Assembly: GCA_018881555.1 (NCBI GenBank)
Contig: JACAXG010000092.1
Span: 2,089,981 to 2,153,980 of the forward strand
From: Amblyornis subalaris
Taxonomy: Eukaryota > Chordata > Aves > Passeriformes > Ptilonorhynchidae
Length of the DNA stretch: 64,000 nucleotides
Direction: 5' to 3'
The notes beneath the pieces are model-generated. The model worked only from the letters and a program-made list of their open reading frames with translations. It was not told the DNA's origin and ran no database searches. Positions 36,787 through 49,805 of this stretch are shown in pieces. How positions within the stretch are numbered: the stretch's first letter is position 1; every line of letters starts with the position of its first letter. The position numbers and the translations under genes were made by a program.

Positions 36787-37162
36787 TCAGTCAGTCAGTC
36801 CTATGAATAAGGACTCCCTCAAAAGCCTTGCTCTATCTTTATTTAAACTTTCTTTCCATATGTTTTTCAGAGGTGAAAACTTTTTCCGCGGACTTATTTT
36901 TTTGGTTTTCTGGAGAAAGTTTTTGGTTTTCTCCCATTTGGACCTGAGGGATGCTGCACAGGCAGGACTGCTGCTGGACAAGCATTGTGCTGCGAGCCCC
37001 TGGGTGGCTGTGGGACTGAGTGTGCCTGTGCTGTGGTGCATGGCCATAGCTCCAAGCTGGCCACCTTGTGCCACAAGGAGAGTTCCTGGGGGAAACTCTC
37101 ANCCAGGCTTTTGCAGGGCAGTGGAANATACNCAACAGCTGGAAGAGAGTCATGGAAATTAA
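36787..37162. other. GC-richer block of unknown origin
   Basis: Starts with a CAGT-rich stretch (CATCAGTCAGTCAGTCC, 36785-36801). It has two close copies of TTTTTGGTTTTCT around 36899 and 36920, then a GC-rich part to 37160 with three N calls. Overlapping frames of 60-119 codons occur on both strands, typical of stop-poor sequence, not of a gene. It may be a decayed LTR or other repeat that I cannot name. Confidence 0.3.
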
Positions 37163-38386
37163 TAATTTCCTAATTATCCTCTCTCTTCGAACAGACTTGC
37201 TGCCGCCTTCTGTTCTGAGCTATTATTTACAGTTGAACCAGTNTTACGTGCCACTGCTCTGATATCATGACATTTTAAGTTCTTTCTGGACAGACACATG
37301 ATTACACAAAGGAAGGGGTAAATCAAGCTCTAATTCTGCAAGTCCAATGTTGTTCTTGGAGCCTTCTAATCCAGATGAAGTGAGAAAAAATCAGACGTTG
37401 TTATATTTTGCCTTCAGAGGTTCTCTCGTTTTCACTGGATTAGCAGGTCAGTCACTGTAGGTGGCTTGCTTGTTGTGCCACTAACCACTTTTTTATTAGA
37501 CAACTCAGTGGTGCAATATGCAAAAGTAGGAGCAATTTGCACACTACTTTTGAAGTTTAAAATAAGTAGGTTTTGAATATTATCAGTGTTCCAGGAAGGA
37601 AGATGTTTAGAACTGTTTCACAGATAAGGGAAATGGATGACCTTATTAAAGTATTTGGCTCTAAACTTTAAAATGTTGTTTCAGAAATGACCTCCACTGT
37701 TTTTTTACTGCAAAAGTGAATATTTGGAGAAAGTAAAAGTATATCAAAGCAAGGAACTTAAAAATGAAAGCCCTTTGAAGGTCTACTGCATTTGCTGGTA
37801 GCATGAACTGTTTTGCTTACACATGCATCTTTATCGTTTTCTTCTCCTGAAGCCCAGCACAAAGCAAAAAATTTCTTTTTATCTAATATCAGTGAAAGTG
37901 ATAACCCTTACTGATATCACTATGCTTTCTAAACGCAGTGTTTCCTCCCTATCCTTGTCTGAAAAAACTGTATATAACCAATATGTGGATATAAAATAAT
38001 TCTGATATTTTTCTTTTCTTTGTAAGCGTGNATCTGTGTATATACAAACACATACCCACTATAAATATATGTAGTCTATACAAATGCAGAAGAAGCAAAG
38101 TAAAATTCATTTCTAAGGGTTTTTTTGACATTTGCAAATCCTATAGCTGTATTACCTAGCCTAATGCTCCCAGCAGATTCTGTGAAGAGATTCACACAAT
38201 TTATGTAGTGTTTTGCATGCAGGAACTCTATAAAATTATGTAGGCATCTGTTCCTGCAGATGCTTTTGGAGACGTGTTGAGCTCTCAGATTGAATGCAGT
38301 TACAGTATGCACAATCTAAAAATTATGAATGTGTTAAATCTTCTCCAGATAAGAGCTAAAGATTGATGTTTCATTTGTTTTCTAAG
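37163..38386. other. Unique AT-rich DNA, no gene seen
   Basis: No gene or transposon recognised. The last single N call of the window is at 38031. Confidence 0.55.

Positions 38387-38426
<40 letters not shown>
38387..38426. repeat. Compound microsatellite (TA)n(TG)n
   Basis: About six AT units at 38387-38398 are followed by fourteen GT units at 38399-38426. A nearby TATATATACACACA (38436-38449) is complementary to the start of the array, so the locus can fold back on itself. Confidence 0.97.
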
Positions 38427-38430
<4 letters not shown>

Positions 38431-39689
38431 TCATCTATATATACACACATAGAACGTAGAATTAGTAACGGTTGAGTGACTGCTGGTTTTGAAACAATAA
38501 GCTAACATATTTTCATTGCTGTGCTGCTGAATACTGGGCTGCTGACTTTATCTTCTTGCATAAATAAAAATAGAGCATAAAAAGAATTAAAATATCTGCC
38601 CCTTTTTCCAGCTCCAGGTAGCTAAGAGCCTATGAAATACCAGGTATTTTTGAACTAGCAAAGATACTGAATTTCTACTGCTTTTTCAATTCTCACAACA
38701 AGGTGTGCTTTCAGGCAGATGGGACAGACACTCTCCTTCTTTTCAAACTCATTAATCCAGTTGAAAATACAATCAGAATTTTAAACTTTTGATTAGCTAC
38801 TGTGGTTTTGGAACATTTTAGAATATATAGTTAATAATATATCTCACGTGTAAAATCTCAAACCAGTTCTGTTTCAAATTACAAACATGGAAATAAAATT
38901 AGTAGTCAAACATATAGGCATTGATTTGATGTGTGGAAATATTGTGCAGCTGGTTAAAAAAATAATAAATTCAAAGAATGGGGAAAAATACAGCAAGAAA
39001 TAATACTGAAAGGCATAAAGTTGAAATTAGATAGTTCTTTGACAAGGGATTTTAATATCACCTGTATCAAAAAAAGGCAATTGTGATTTTTATCTGCTCT
39101 CACCAATGCTACGAATTAGAGAAGCAATAAAAATTTTTTTAAACCTCAAAACTTCTGTTGCAAGTGTATTGTTGCCATAATTTTTTACAGTGTCTTACCA
39201 GAATGCTATTCATAGGATTCTGATTCAGAAAAGAGCAATAAAAGTTGGTGGGAAGAAGAAAGAAAAAATATCTGGAAGGAGAAAAACAAGAAACATGCAA
39301 CATGGAGAAGTGTTTGACTTAATTCAAACAAGCTTCGACATATATTAATGATCTGATTAATGGTATAATTAGCATATGTAATTCAAATATTCAGATGCTT
39401 TAGCAGATGAGAAATTGTTTCAGGTAATCTATCTTTTATCATAGGAGTGTGTGTGCAGGGGATCTATGGTACCATTTTTTTCTACAGGAATTGTGACTCA
39501 GTGGAAAGAACAGTGTTTTAAGCGTTATTTGAAGCTGAATTTAATTTTATGTCATCATTCATTCTCTACTTCCAGGTCATATTTTACTTCATATCATCTC
39601 TATATTGAACTGCCTATGAAATAACAGGTGGGCTTTTCTTTGCAAGCCTTTATTCGTCTTGGAAATTCCTCTCCAGGAGAGGTATGAAA
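38427..39689. other. Unique AT-rich DNA, no gene seen
   Basis: No gene recognised. AGTGGAAAGAACAG near 39499 resembles the head of a MIR SINE in plus orientation, but the rest does not follow. Confidence 0.5.
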
Positions 39690-39765
39690 AATTATCTCCA
39701 TTTGACAGGTGGAGAAATGGCACAAGACAAGGTAAAAATTGTTCAAAACACCCAGTGATTTTGAA
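39690..39765 (-). repeat. MIR-like SINE remnant, minus strand
   Basis: ATTATCTCCATTTGACAGGT, then GGAGAAATGGCACAAG and a degenerate GTTCAAAACACCCAG closely follow the reverse complement of MIR (TTATCTCCATTTTACAGATGAGGAAACTGAGGCACAGAG..., CCCAAGGTCACACAG, broken here). This is a very old amniote-wide SINE, so divergence is expected. Confidence 0.6.
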
Positions 39766-41101
39766 TCTTAATCCGAAATGACAAAAGCTTAATCTTTTGC
39801 AGTAATTTACCATTTGAATAATATTTAGTAGTTTTGAGCCAGTTCTGTGTTAGTCGTGGGTACTTACCAAGTTCTGTCAATAAATTCTGTATTTTGGTCA
39901 TTTAAAGAGATGCAACATCAAAATGAAAGGTATTACTGGAAGAAAAGGTTGTTTACTACTGCACAAAAATTTTGAAAGAGAAGACAGCACCTACTTCTGT
40001 GGGGAAAAGTGCAGTTGCTCATGGCTGTAATGCATTTTATCTGTTTTGTGAGAGGTTTTTCTTCTGCATCTTCCCGCTATAAATAGATACCTCAGTGTGC
40101 AGTCATTGTTTTGTTCCTTGAGGGTGCCCAGCGCTATGTATAGAACAAGAAAAATCTGCAGAGAATTGACTATTGGATCCTAAAAAAAATACCCTTTAAT
40201 ATTGGACAGGCAATTGTAATTCCAGTCTTCTAAAATTTTGTGATCCTTGGTTTTGTGACCTTTTTCACATATGTTCTAAAAAGGGTCAGGAAAATTATTC
40301 ATTTCAAAACTTAGACCATTGTAAGAACTATGAAATATTTGTAAGATTGACAGCTACTGGCTTGACTGGTGGGCAAAACTGATGCACACAGATCACAATT
40401 TTTAGTTTAGAGTCAGATCTTTTTGTGTTTAGGAGTCCTATAAATTGTAGTCTGTTTCCACTACCTCTTACATTCATTTTTGCAAGAAGACAGGAGTGCA
40501 CAACAGAGCCTGGGAGGGTGGGACGGTGAGTGTTTCAGCTTTGGCTCACTCTGCCATTCCCTAATAGCTCACACTTTCCTAGTACCTGCCTGCTTCCTGG
40601 TGCAGCTGAGGTTACCAGAGGAGCAATTTCTGAACCATATCTCTTTTTTTTGGTATATGAAGAGAAGCAAGGTGAGTGAAACAAGCTGTACATAGGCACT
40701 TTGCAGAGGTAGAGCCCTAACAAGGGGCTCCTGCAGAAATGCAATGCTTGAGTACTGTTCTCCAGAGGGTATATCCCTGACAGACTGAAAACTGTGTGTT
40801 AAAATTCAAACTAGTACAGCATCAGAGAAGCAGCTGTGAAAAAACAAAACAAGAATAAATAGTGGAAATAGCATTTCTTTATTGTAATTATGGCAATAGT
40901 TTCTCTCTGTTGCCACTTTAAAAATAAATAACGAAGTATTATGAAATGAGGTAAATATCTACCATGGAAGGTTTCTGCCTTTGTGTATAAAGTTTAAAAA
41001 AATTATAATGATCTGAAAATGGATCCAAATATTGGAAAATGATGTTCAGGATTAAGTAAATATAAGCAACCTAATATTTATAAGTTGAGCAATGATCCAG
41101 A
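39766..41101. other. Unique DNA, no gene seen
   Basis: No gene or transposon recognised. A 71-codon frame at 40480-40695 has no family resemblance. Confidence 0.55.
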
Positions 41102-41120
41102 GATAGATAGATAGATAGAT
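41102..41120 (+). repeat. Short (GATA)n microsatellite
   Basis: About five GATA units in an otherwise unremarkable AT-rich stretch, just upstream of a CR1 fragment. Confidence 0.9.
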
Positions 41121-41189
41121 TCTACAGAGGAAGGTGAACTTTAAAAATTATAGCGGGTGATGATCTACATCTTTCCAGGAAAAGGAAGA

Positions 41190-41450
41190 ATATTCATAGA
41201 ATAATAGAATGATTTGAGTTTTTTAAAAAATCATCACTTTTCAACCTCTTTGCCAGGGGTAGGGACACCTTTCGCTAGACCAGGTTGCTCAAGTCCCCAC
41301 TGAACACTTCCAGGGATTGGGCATCTGGATCTTTTTTGAGCAACTTTCTCTAGTGCCTCATCACCCTCACAGCAAAGAATTTCTTGCTAATATCTAGTTT
41401 AAACCTACTCTCTTTCTGTTTGCTCCTTGTCCTATCGCTACATACACTTG
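41190..41450 (-). mobile_element. CR1 LINE 3' fragment, minus strand
   Basis: Opens with ATTCATAGAATAATAGAATG, the reverse complement of the CR1 terminal repeat. It continues through AGACCAGGTTGCTCAAG, ACACTTCCAGGGATTGGG, CTAGTGCCTCATCACCCTC and GCAAAGAATTTCTTGCTAAT to GCTCCTTGTCCTATCGCTAC. The order and content match the last 260 bp of CR1. It is 5'-truncated and carries no coding part. Confidence 0.93.
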
Positions 41451-41828
41451 TATATTTTGTAGGATGATCAATTTTATATCAAGGCATATGTTAAGATTCA
41501 ATTATTGAGAGATGCCTTTGCACAAATTAAGGTACAAATTAGACCATATGCCAAAGTCAATAATACAGATTTTGTTTAACAATGAATGTGAGGTGGAGAG
41601 ATAGAAAAGAAAGAAGAGAAACAGATCAAGTAGAGGATACTCACCACCTGTGGATCAGTGGTGTCCTGATGGTCTTTCTTCACCTTGGGCTTCTCAGTGG
41701 TGGGGATCCTGAGGTTGTTCAAAACTTCTCAGAATTTATACATTTTAGCAAACAAAGGAATTAATAGTCATTGGCTACTCAGTTCTCTTATACTATTGGT
41801 TAAATTATTCCATTGCTTCTAGTGCTAA
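41451..41828. other. Unique DNA, no gene seen
   Basis: No recognisable feature. Confidence 0.5.
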
Positions 41829-42420
41829 TTAGTCCCCATGTTCATTCTTTCTCTTCTCTTGAGTTGGTGGGTTGTGATCCTCCCCTGCCAGAATTACATT
41901 GTACCAAATTGGAGCTGATTCACCACTGTTGCTGAGTTGGCTTTCCTTGTGGTCCATAAATTCTGCATTTTTTGTGTCCATTGTCAGTGATACATTCTTC
42001 TCCCCCAGCTTTGTTAACCTCCCCCCAGGTAGGAGATAACACCCGGACAATAGTACCACCTTTATCTTATCTCAAGTTCACTCTGTGGGGGCTTAACTTA
42101 CAGTTCAAGTTTTGGGTATCCACACAGGAATATTTGGGGGAGCTTTGCTGTTCATTCATGGTCACAGATGCCATCTGTCCCATAACTTGGGGTGATCTTT
42201 GTTTGACCAGTGATATGTGTACGAGCACTTGCTTTACAGCGTTTGCCACAGTGGGTGTTTTGACCGGATGTGTTAACCAGGGTGTGCTAACCAGATCTCT
42301 CTGCCAGGCTGGAGTTTGTGCCATTCTGTCACTCCCTTCTGTGCTTATCTCATGGCAAAGTCCTTCTGTGGCCTGAACAGTGCTTGAGACAGGCAACTGT
42401 GCTCTTTAACTCCTTATAGC
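41829..42420 (-). other. Unidentified block with two frameshift-related open frames
   Basis: Two minus-strand frames, 42396-42067 (109 codons) and 42059-41829 (76 codons), lie end to end in different frames, as if one coding sequence had been broken by an indel near 42065. The block is richer in G+C than its surroundings. The translation is ordinary soluble-type protein sequence (THPVKTPTVANAVKQVLVHI, GEKNVSLTMDTKNAEF) without low complexity. I could not assign it to a gene or viral family. A 134-codon plus-strand frame overlaps it. A degenerate retroelement or processed pseudogene are the likeliest explanations. Confidence 0.3.
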
Positions 42421-45400
42421 ATATGACACTATTTTGACCTTAAGAGTGAGTCTGTGACACAATTCTTATGACTCTTTTAAAATAAACCAGTAATGCATTA
42501 GGCCTTACAGAGAGAAATTCAGCATTGTTCAGTTTTGCCTTTCATACATCTAACACATCCAGATGTACTGTTATTCTGAGTGGCATTGTGAGTCTATTGC
42601 TGTTTCTGGGGCATGGCATGATGTATGAACTACCTCTCCAGCACTATGTGTCTGGAATTGCTTTGGGAATGTTGCTGTAATCATATTCATGATACATCAG
42701 AAAAAGTGTTTTAAAGACTAATCTTGATACTAGTACAAATTTCATCCTGAGAGACCTTGAATGACTAAATTAATAGTTATCAGAAAGATTCAAACTCTCT
42801 TGGCTTCTGATTTCTAATGAAAAGCTTGTTTATTATGGACAAAGCACTATATTGTTAGCCTACATTTATGGAAGTCTAGAAGGAGTAGAAGGCATTAAGG
42901 AAATAACAGGCAGAATTCTCTTCTGAGTTGTGTCAATATAAACATGTTTCAGAAGTCCTATGCTAGTTTAAGTATTGCAGACTTTTTTTTAACAACGTTA
43001 CAGCATGTCACTGAAACCTTTAATTTTGTATACTGTATTCCCACATCTGCAATTATCTCATTTCAGTAGCATGAAACTTCATTAATATAGAGTATCTCAT
43101 GCTGTCGTGTTCTGAACACCAAGCAGTGAGGGAGAGATTGTGGACGAGAACCTGAAGCCTTGAAGTTTGGTTCATTCATGACAGTTTGCCAATTTCTCAC
43201 CTAAAGGGTTTGTTCTGTTCATGGTGTGAGGTTATGACTGTCAAGAGGATTTCTATAAAATGAAATTTTGCCTTCTTCTAGGTGTCTCTTGAGCTGAAGA
43301 AAGATCAAGCCTGGCATATTTATAGCTCTTCATAAGAATATGTTTGTCCATCACTGTCAACATATGTAAAGTTTTCATGGAACAGCATGAAAAGGCTGTT
43401 AAAAAAATAAAGTAGGCCTACTGTAGACACAGCAAGTAACAAAAACTCTTAGTAAACAGAACTACTCAGTGGTTTTCATTACGTCTCTCTTAAAAATTCT
43501 GAGCTTGTGTTGAACTATGATGGCCATCCTATTTAGATACTAGCATTCATTGCATGGCTATTTGGATTTCTTTAAATATTTTTGGCAATTGACAGAAGTG
43601 TTGAAATTTTGTACCCACCAGTGCCCAAAGATAATTATCATTTTACAAGGCTTACTCTTTGAATTGGTAAGAATTTTTGTGTACTGACAAAAATACATGA
43701 TCTTTGCACCACAGACCACATATTGCTTGCACAGACCGATGTTGCTTATCCATATGTGGCAGAAATAATCTTATAAATTTTGCATGAAATGGTCAGTGAT
43801 CACAAATTCTGAAACATTGTTCTCCAGCAGTGCAGCACCACACACACGTATTTGTGCGATAGAATATTCACTGGTTTCTTGTTTCTCCCACACAGAGCAG
43901 TGTCAATCCTTCCAAAGCAGAGTTGTCTTATTTCATCTGTTAATCATAGCATTTGTTTTCTGAAATTTGGTATAATTTGATGTCAGTTGAAATCACCACA
44001 TTACAGTTTTCTTCCCCAAATCGGACTGACATGCTAGGTAGAATGATTGCAACGAATTTTCTCTTAAAATTTATCAAGGTGGGATGGGACACATAATCCT
44101 TGACCGTGTGACTGTAAGAGATTTTCTTGTTTTTCAACTGTCAATTTTCCATGAAATTGAATTAAGACATTTCTAACAACTAGCAAAATTACACTGATAT
44201 TACATTGACATTTATTGCCTAGGAGCAATTCATTAGATCTTTATCTGATTAGAGTAATGGCTAACTTATTGATCACATCAGTATTATCCTTCTGTGAGAT
44301 TTGTGTAAAATCATCATCTTAGAGAAATATCCCGTTAACTATGGAAATTATTAGTATGCTGGCCACTGGCTGGCAGAATCAGACTATGCCCAAGTTAGTA
44401 AGGTTTCTTTTTATTCAGGCTTGTTCTGCTTTGTACTGTCAGAAAGTTCAAATAAGATACAGTTTCTGAAGAATCTGGTGAAAAGTGTCTTCTGTAAATT
44501 TGAATTGCCCTCTTGATCACATTTAAGAGCATTTGACAGGCATAATAGAGATGCGACTGGCAGTGTCACTTTTGATTATTTAAAATTTAAATTAGCTTGT
44601 TCAAATATACTCTGAATAGTTCTGGATACCATTAGAAATTTCTCTTGCCATTTTAGAAGTTTCAATATAGTGTATTCCTTTATTATTTTCTAATTTAAGT
44701 TTCATAATTTTATTTTTAAAAAACTTTTTCTATAAATAGAATTTCTAAATAATCATTCAAGTGCATAGAGAAAAACATTCCTAACTACTGCTGTTCTCAG
44801 AATCTTGACTTTCAGGTGTCTTACATGACAAGTGAACACTGCGAAAATCCTAGAATACAATTTTGAGAGAATCAATGGAGAATACTTAAATAGATGTTCT
44901 GTACTCCTTGCAGTTAGTGAACTTGTCACCTCGGACTAGAAACCATATTTCAGAGTAAGGGAGCATGGGTCAGAGGATGCTGAGCTGTCATGGGCATAAA
45001 TATTCACAGAAATAGTGTTTTATTTTTGAATCTGGAAGCATAACGACAGGTTTGTCCTTTCTGCTGATTTAGAAATGCATACTTTGGAACTTAAAGAATT
45101 ACTAAGATGAAAACTGATGATGAGACAAAAGGATTTAATTTTCATGCTTGAAATAAAACAAACAAACTATAGCAATTAATCAAATTCACTCTACAAACCA
45201 TGTAACACATAGCTCATATGGCAAACAAAATATAATACTTCCAGCTAGTGCGCTAAAAATTTAATAATATTTATAAGCTTGTCCTCTTTCCAAAGTAAAC
45301 TAGAACAGAAATTTTAAAAGTGTCTAATGGATGATAATTATTCTTTTGCCAGATTAAGGTTCCTTAAACAAAGAAAGATAAAAAAACCCTTTACACTTTA

Positions 45401-46469
45401 AGTAGGTAGGTCAGATGAAAAGTGAGATAGCAGAGTCACAGCAGATACTGAACTTATTCTATCACCATGGTTTTTATTTACTTTTACTTTGAAGATGAAG
45501 ATGTTGAGGTAGGGAACACAACACGAGAGTAGGAGCATGAAGCGGCAGCAGGAAAAATGTGAAGAAAGAGAGTGTGTAAGCAGTCAGAGAATTGTGGGTT
45601 TATAGGTCCCTTTCTTTCAAAAAGCTCTCCCTACCTTATATAAAACGTGTTTCCTGCTTCAGCAGAGCTTTTATCTTACAATATGTGTCTGGTTGTCTTA
45701 TGGTTTCCCTCTATGACATTTGGTGAAACAGGGATATTCAACGTGAGATCTTTCCCTTAGCAACTCTCAGTGTAGCAGTAATGGTAAGAATATTTTCTGA
45801 TTCCTTTTCAACGCAATAAGCTTTCTTTACCTATCTTTATCTGCAGACCGTTTTGTGATACCCTGAGAGAAACTCATAGGTTCACACTTTCTCATTCCTA
45901 TTTTTGTCAATATTCATCATTGTATGATCAATAATTTAGCAGCTGCTTTCCTATAGTGACACAAACTAGTGACACAAAACCAGCCCCCAAATGTCTGTGC
46001 TATTCATGGCTGTATCAGCCACTCACTGTTATTGTGACATCTCAGCAGTGTCTTTATTTATGCAGTTATTACGCTGCTACCACGGACTTTTGGCCCAAAG
46101 CTATGCTATAAGTCACTGGTGCCCATTTTACACAATCCATTTTATTAAGTGGATACACTATATAGTTCCTGGGAGAAGACTGTTGCTGTTTTGTTGTAAA
46201 CAGTAGCTGTGCATCATTTATTGCTGATCTTATTCAGGTACTTTTATAGCAGGTGTTACCTTGCTGTATGAATGGTGTGAAATTAGATGGCATAAGAGTA
46301 TTACCAGCAGAGAAAACCCATGCCAACACTCCTTTGTGTGGTAGGATGATTTGCTCTAGGAGAGGAATGTACTGTCATGGGAATGAAAGACTACTGGAAG
46401 CATGATCTCTTTCACCTAAACAGATAATATGATTTAGAGAGGGCACCTCTTTGGTTGTGCTTTCTCTGA
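42421..46469. other. Unique AT-rich DNA, no gene seen
   Basis: About 4 kb without a recognised gene, RNA or transposon. TATA-like CCTTATATAAAACG near 45635 is isolated and unsupported. Confidence 0.55.
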
Positions 46470-46965
46470 CCTAAGCACTGGCATCTTGGGCTGTATTAGC
46501 AAATATTCAAAAAGCCAAGGGAAGTAATTCCTCCCCTCTGGGCATTTAGAAGACTGTCTGGAATATCACATCTACTTTTGAGCTCCACAGTACAAGATGG
46601 TCAGTGACACGGTCATGCAAGGCTGAGGGGAGAGTTAATTCCTGTACAGAGGTACCTCATGGGAGGGTACAGAAAAAACAGTCAGCCTCCTCTAGAAGAT
46701 GCACAAGTAGTAGGACAAGAGGCAACAAAACCAACTTGGAGTTAGTAAGGGTTGGTTAGATATTAAGGAAAAAGGAATTGACCCTGAGTCTGGTCCAACA
46801 CTGACACAGGTTGCCCAAAGGAGCTGTTGTATCACTATCATGGATATATTCGAAACAAAACAAGATAAGGACCTAAGCAACCTGATCTAACTGGACCTGT
46901 TTAGAGCAGGAGACTGGTCTAGATGACCTTCACAAGTACTTTTCAATGTGTAAGCTTTAGGTATC
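46470..46965 (+). mobile_element. CR1 LINE, 5'-truncated, plus strand, old copy
   Basis: GGCATCTTGGGCTGTATTAG and CCAAGGGAAGTAATTCCTCC are the end of CR1 ORF2 (the ILGCI... segment). These are followed by GAGCTCCACAGTACAAGATG, GGACAAGAGGCAA, CACAGGTTGCCCAAAG and CTGGTCTAGATGACCTTCAC of the 3' region. It is strongly diverged, has several deletions and lacks a clear terminal repeat, which suggests an older subfamily than the copies at 6.7 and 9.2 kb. Confidence 0.88.
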
Positions 46966-49805
46966 AATGTTTCTCTGAAGAAAACCCAAACCGCAGCCTA
47001 AAGAAATACTTTACAATAGGAAAAGAAAGTGATAAAGAGAACACTACAGAATTTAACATCCAGATTATCTGATCTGTGTAACAGATGCCAGTATTTGGAT
47101 GACAAGGGGAAACTTAAAACCATTAACATATATAAAAGTATAATACTATATATGTTTATCAAAATTCTTGAATATTATCAAAGTAGCTAAGGAAATATTG
47201 TCACGTATTTAGTGCATCTTAGATGTTTTTATTTTAATTGTGCTTGTCATTGCAGTACATTTACATTGTAATCGATACTCTCGGCTTAAGGTGCTCTGTG
47301 GCTGCTGTACTGGCATAGTATTTTATCTTATTTGTCAGCCACTGCTTCTGATACGTTATGACACGACATAAAGCTGTGCAACATCAAAAAGGCGGAAAAA
47401 AAGGCAAGTAATCCAGTCTGACATAATTTCTGTAGTGCAAGACAATTTTTTATTCTAATTCAAGCCTCAGAACAAAATACAACATATCAGTTGTCAATTA
47501 TGACTTGTGTTAATGGAAATCTAGTATCTCCTAAAAGAAACATAAGGCTGCAGAGACGCTGTTTTTATTTTGTTATAAACAGTTATTTCCTTAGCTTTTA
47601 TTGTATAAGGCTATTGGGTTTCCTACATAAGCATATTATAATGCACTTCCAAACCTGTCTTTGTTTTAAAAGCATACTTTTTAATTACTGTGTAAGTTTC
47701 TTTTCCATCATGATGGCTACTATGACAGTAGAAGATAAAATTATATGTTAAATCCTGAAACCAGCAGATCAAGTCACACTAATTTGAATCAAGATAAAGC
47801 CTGGAAAAATACTGGAATTGGAAGCAGCTTCTCTGAAAACAACAAATTTCCTTTGAAGAAATAATTTCATTATTTTTCCTCTTTAATGTGCATGATTATA
47901 GCATCTCACACATGTCAATAAATTTGTCCTCACATGTACATTTTCAAAAAGAGTTGTAATGGATGTTGTTTATTTGCTTACTTCTTGATTGTCTACCCTC
48001 AATCTACTGCAGTTCTTAAGTTCATAGTTACAGTAGCTACAGGATTTTAATTTTTTCTGGAAACATGGCATATTTCTATCCTCACACATAGATTATCTAT
48101 CACTTTTAATGATTTATTGAACACACAGTATTTTAAGGACTTTATTGACAAAAACTTTAATGCCTTTTAAAATGTTGTGCTGATAGATTTACAGTGCTTT
48201 CATAGAAACTAGCTCTTGTGTTTAAAGGGTAATGCTTCGGGTAATATAAGAATGACTGGCTCTGTAATACACATAATGGGCAATCAATTGGTGATTTGCA
48301 TACCCAGTTTCATATGCTTAAATTTCTGTCTTTAAATATAATTGCAGCAGTAGGCCAAAAGAGAAATAAATACTTGGGTTAGCACAGACACTCTCAAACC
48401 AGAATGACAAAGAATATCAGAGAGAGGAAGAAATAGCAGCTATCTTCTCTGGATGACTTCACAATGCATGCAACCTAAGATTACATGTATGAATGCTTAA
48501 ATGGCTCTTCTATTAAAAAATCAAATATGGGCATAATAAAAGATTGTTATCATTCTAAATAGGATTTTAAATTCAAATATTTTTTCTTAAATCAAGAGTC
48601 AAACCAGTTCTATTAAATAACCCAGGTGATTTACTAAACAGAGAAGGTATTATACTAAGATTTGTCTTGAACAGGCTTAAAGAACGATAATTTATGTCAT
48701 CAGTGTCTGTAAGCTCAGAGTTCTTACTCTCTGTTAAACCTGAGTAATGAATAGATGAGAAATTGCATCCTTTTATGGTGATCCAATCTTTTCCAGTCAT
48801 ATTTTCCACTACGAAATGATGCATTTTAATTTAAATGTAGCTTCAATGAGATTATTTGGGGCATTATGACACAACAATTCATTGAGTTGCCCTGACGTAT
48901 TTGTAGTGTCTACTGTACTCTTATTTGACATGCCCCATACAAGATAGATTTGATTTTTTGTATTTTTGAAATGAATTACTTTTTGTATGAAACAGGCTGG
49001 AAAATCTACCCTGTGTATATTCTACCTGACTTTATTTTTCTTTAATAGAAATTTTTTATTACCTTGCTATAGCAAAAATGCACCTTAAAGGCAGGAAAGC
49101 TTTCCTCTCATTTTTCATTCAACATTCTCTTTTTTCTTTTGGAAATTTCTGGAAAACTAGCAGTCCTTCTCTGTCATTTCTTCCTTTGACTTTTGAATGA
49201 TTCATTGTGATAAAGATTAAAATACAATGAAGGACAAAATTATAATTTTTTATTCATTAAAGGTTTTATCTTCTAATTTATGTCCTGACATTTCCAGCTG
49301 GAATTTCAGCATTTAGACTTGAATTTAGTGAATTGTGTTTCCTAAAATCCTGTGTCCCCTTACATGGAAGAGTTTGAGAGACCTGGCTCATTCTTGGTGG
49401 TGTTTGGGTAAAGTCTGGGACCCTTTGACTCAGCAGATATTCCATTCTCTGATTTAAGAATACCCAGCCGGTAGAACAACAAATTCTTTGGATAGCTTTT
49501 TGGCCAAGACATCTATGTTGTTCTGCTCTTCCACTACAAAACCTTCTAATCATTTGTAGTGGCTACAGTAACAATTCATCTTCTTTTAAGATTTAGTTTT
49601 CGAACAATCATTATTCTGGAAAGATCTCATGAAGTAATTCAAGAAGGAAAATTACGTTGCTTGTGAAAGTGCTAGTGGGGAAAACTGAGACATCCCTACA
49701 AAAAATGTCGGAGATGAGAGGATTTTACAAGACTGATTCTTAAAGTTATGATTATTAATGTAAGACAACTTCTTCTACAGAAATAATAAATAAGAAAGAA
49801 AAGCA
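46966..49805. other. Unique AT-rich DNA, no gene seen
   Basis: No recognised gene. It contains a small bulged hairpin at 47125-47156 (AACATATATA ... TATATATGTT). The frames of 86-91 codons at 47491 and 49278 are unassigned. Confidence 0.55.

Noticed and set aside
39490..39560. Second MIR-like head (AGTGGAAAGAACAG) in plus orientation
   Set aside because: Only about 14 bases match, and the following sequence does not follow the family.
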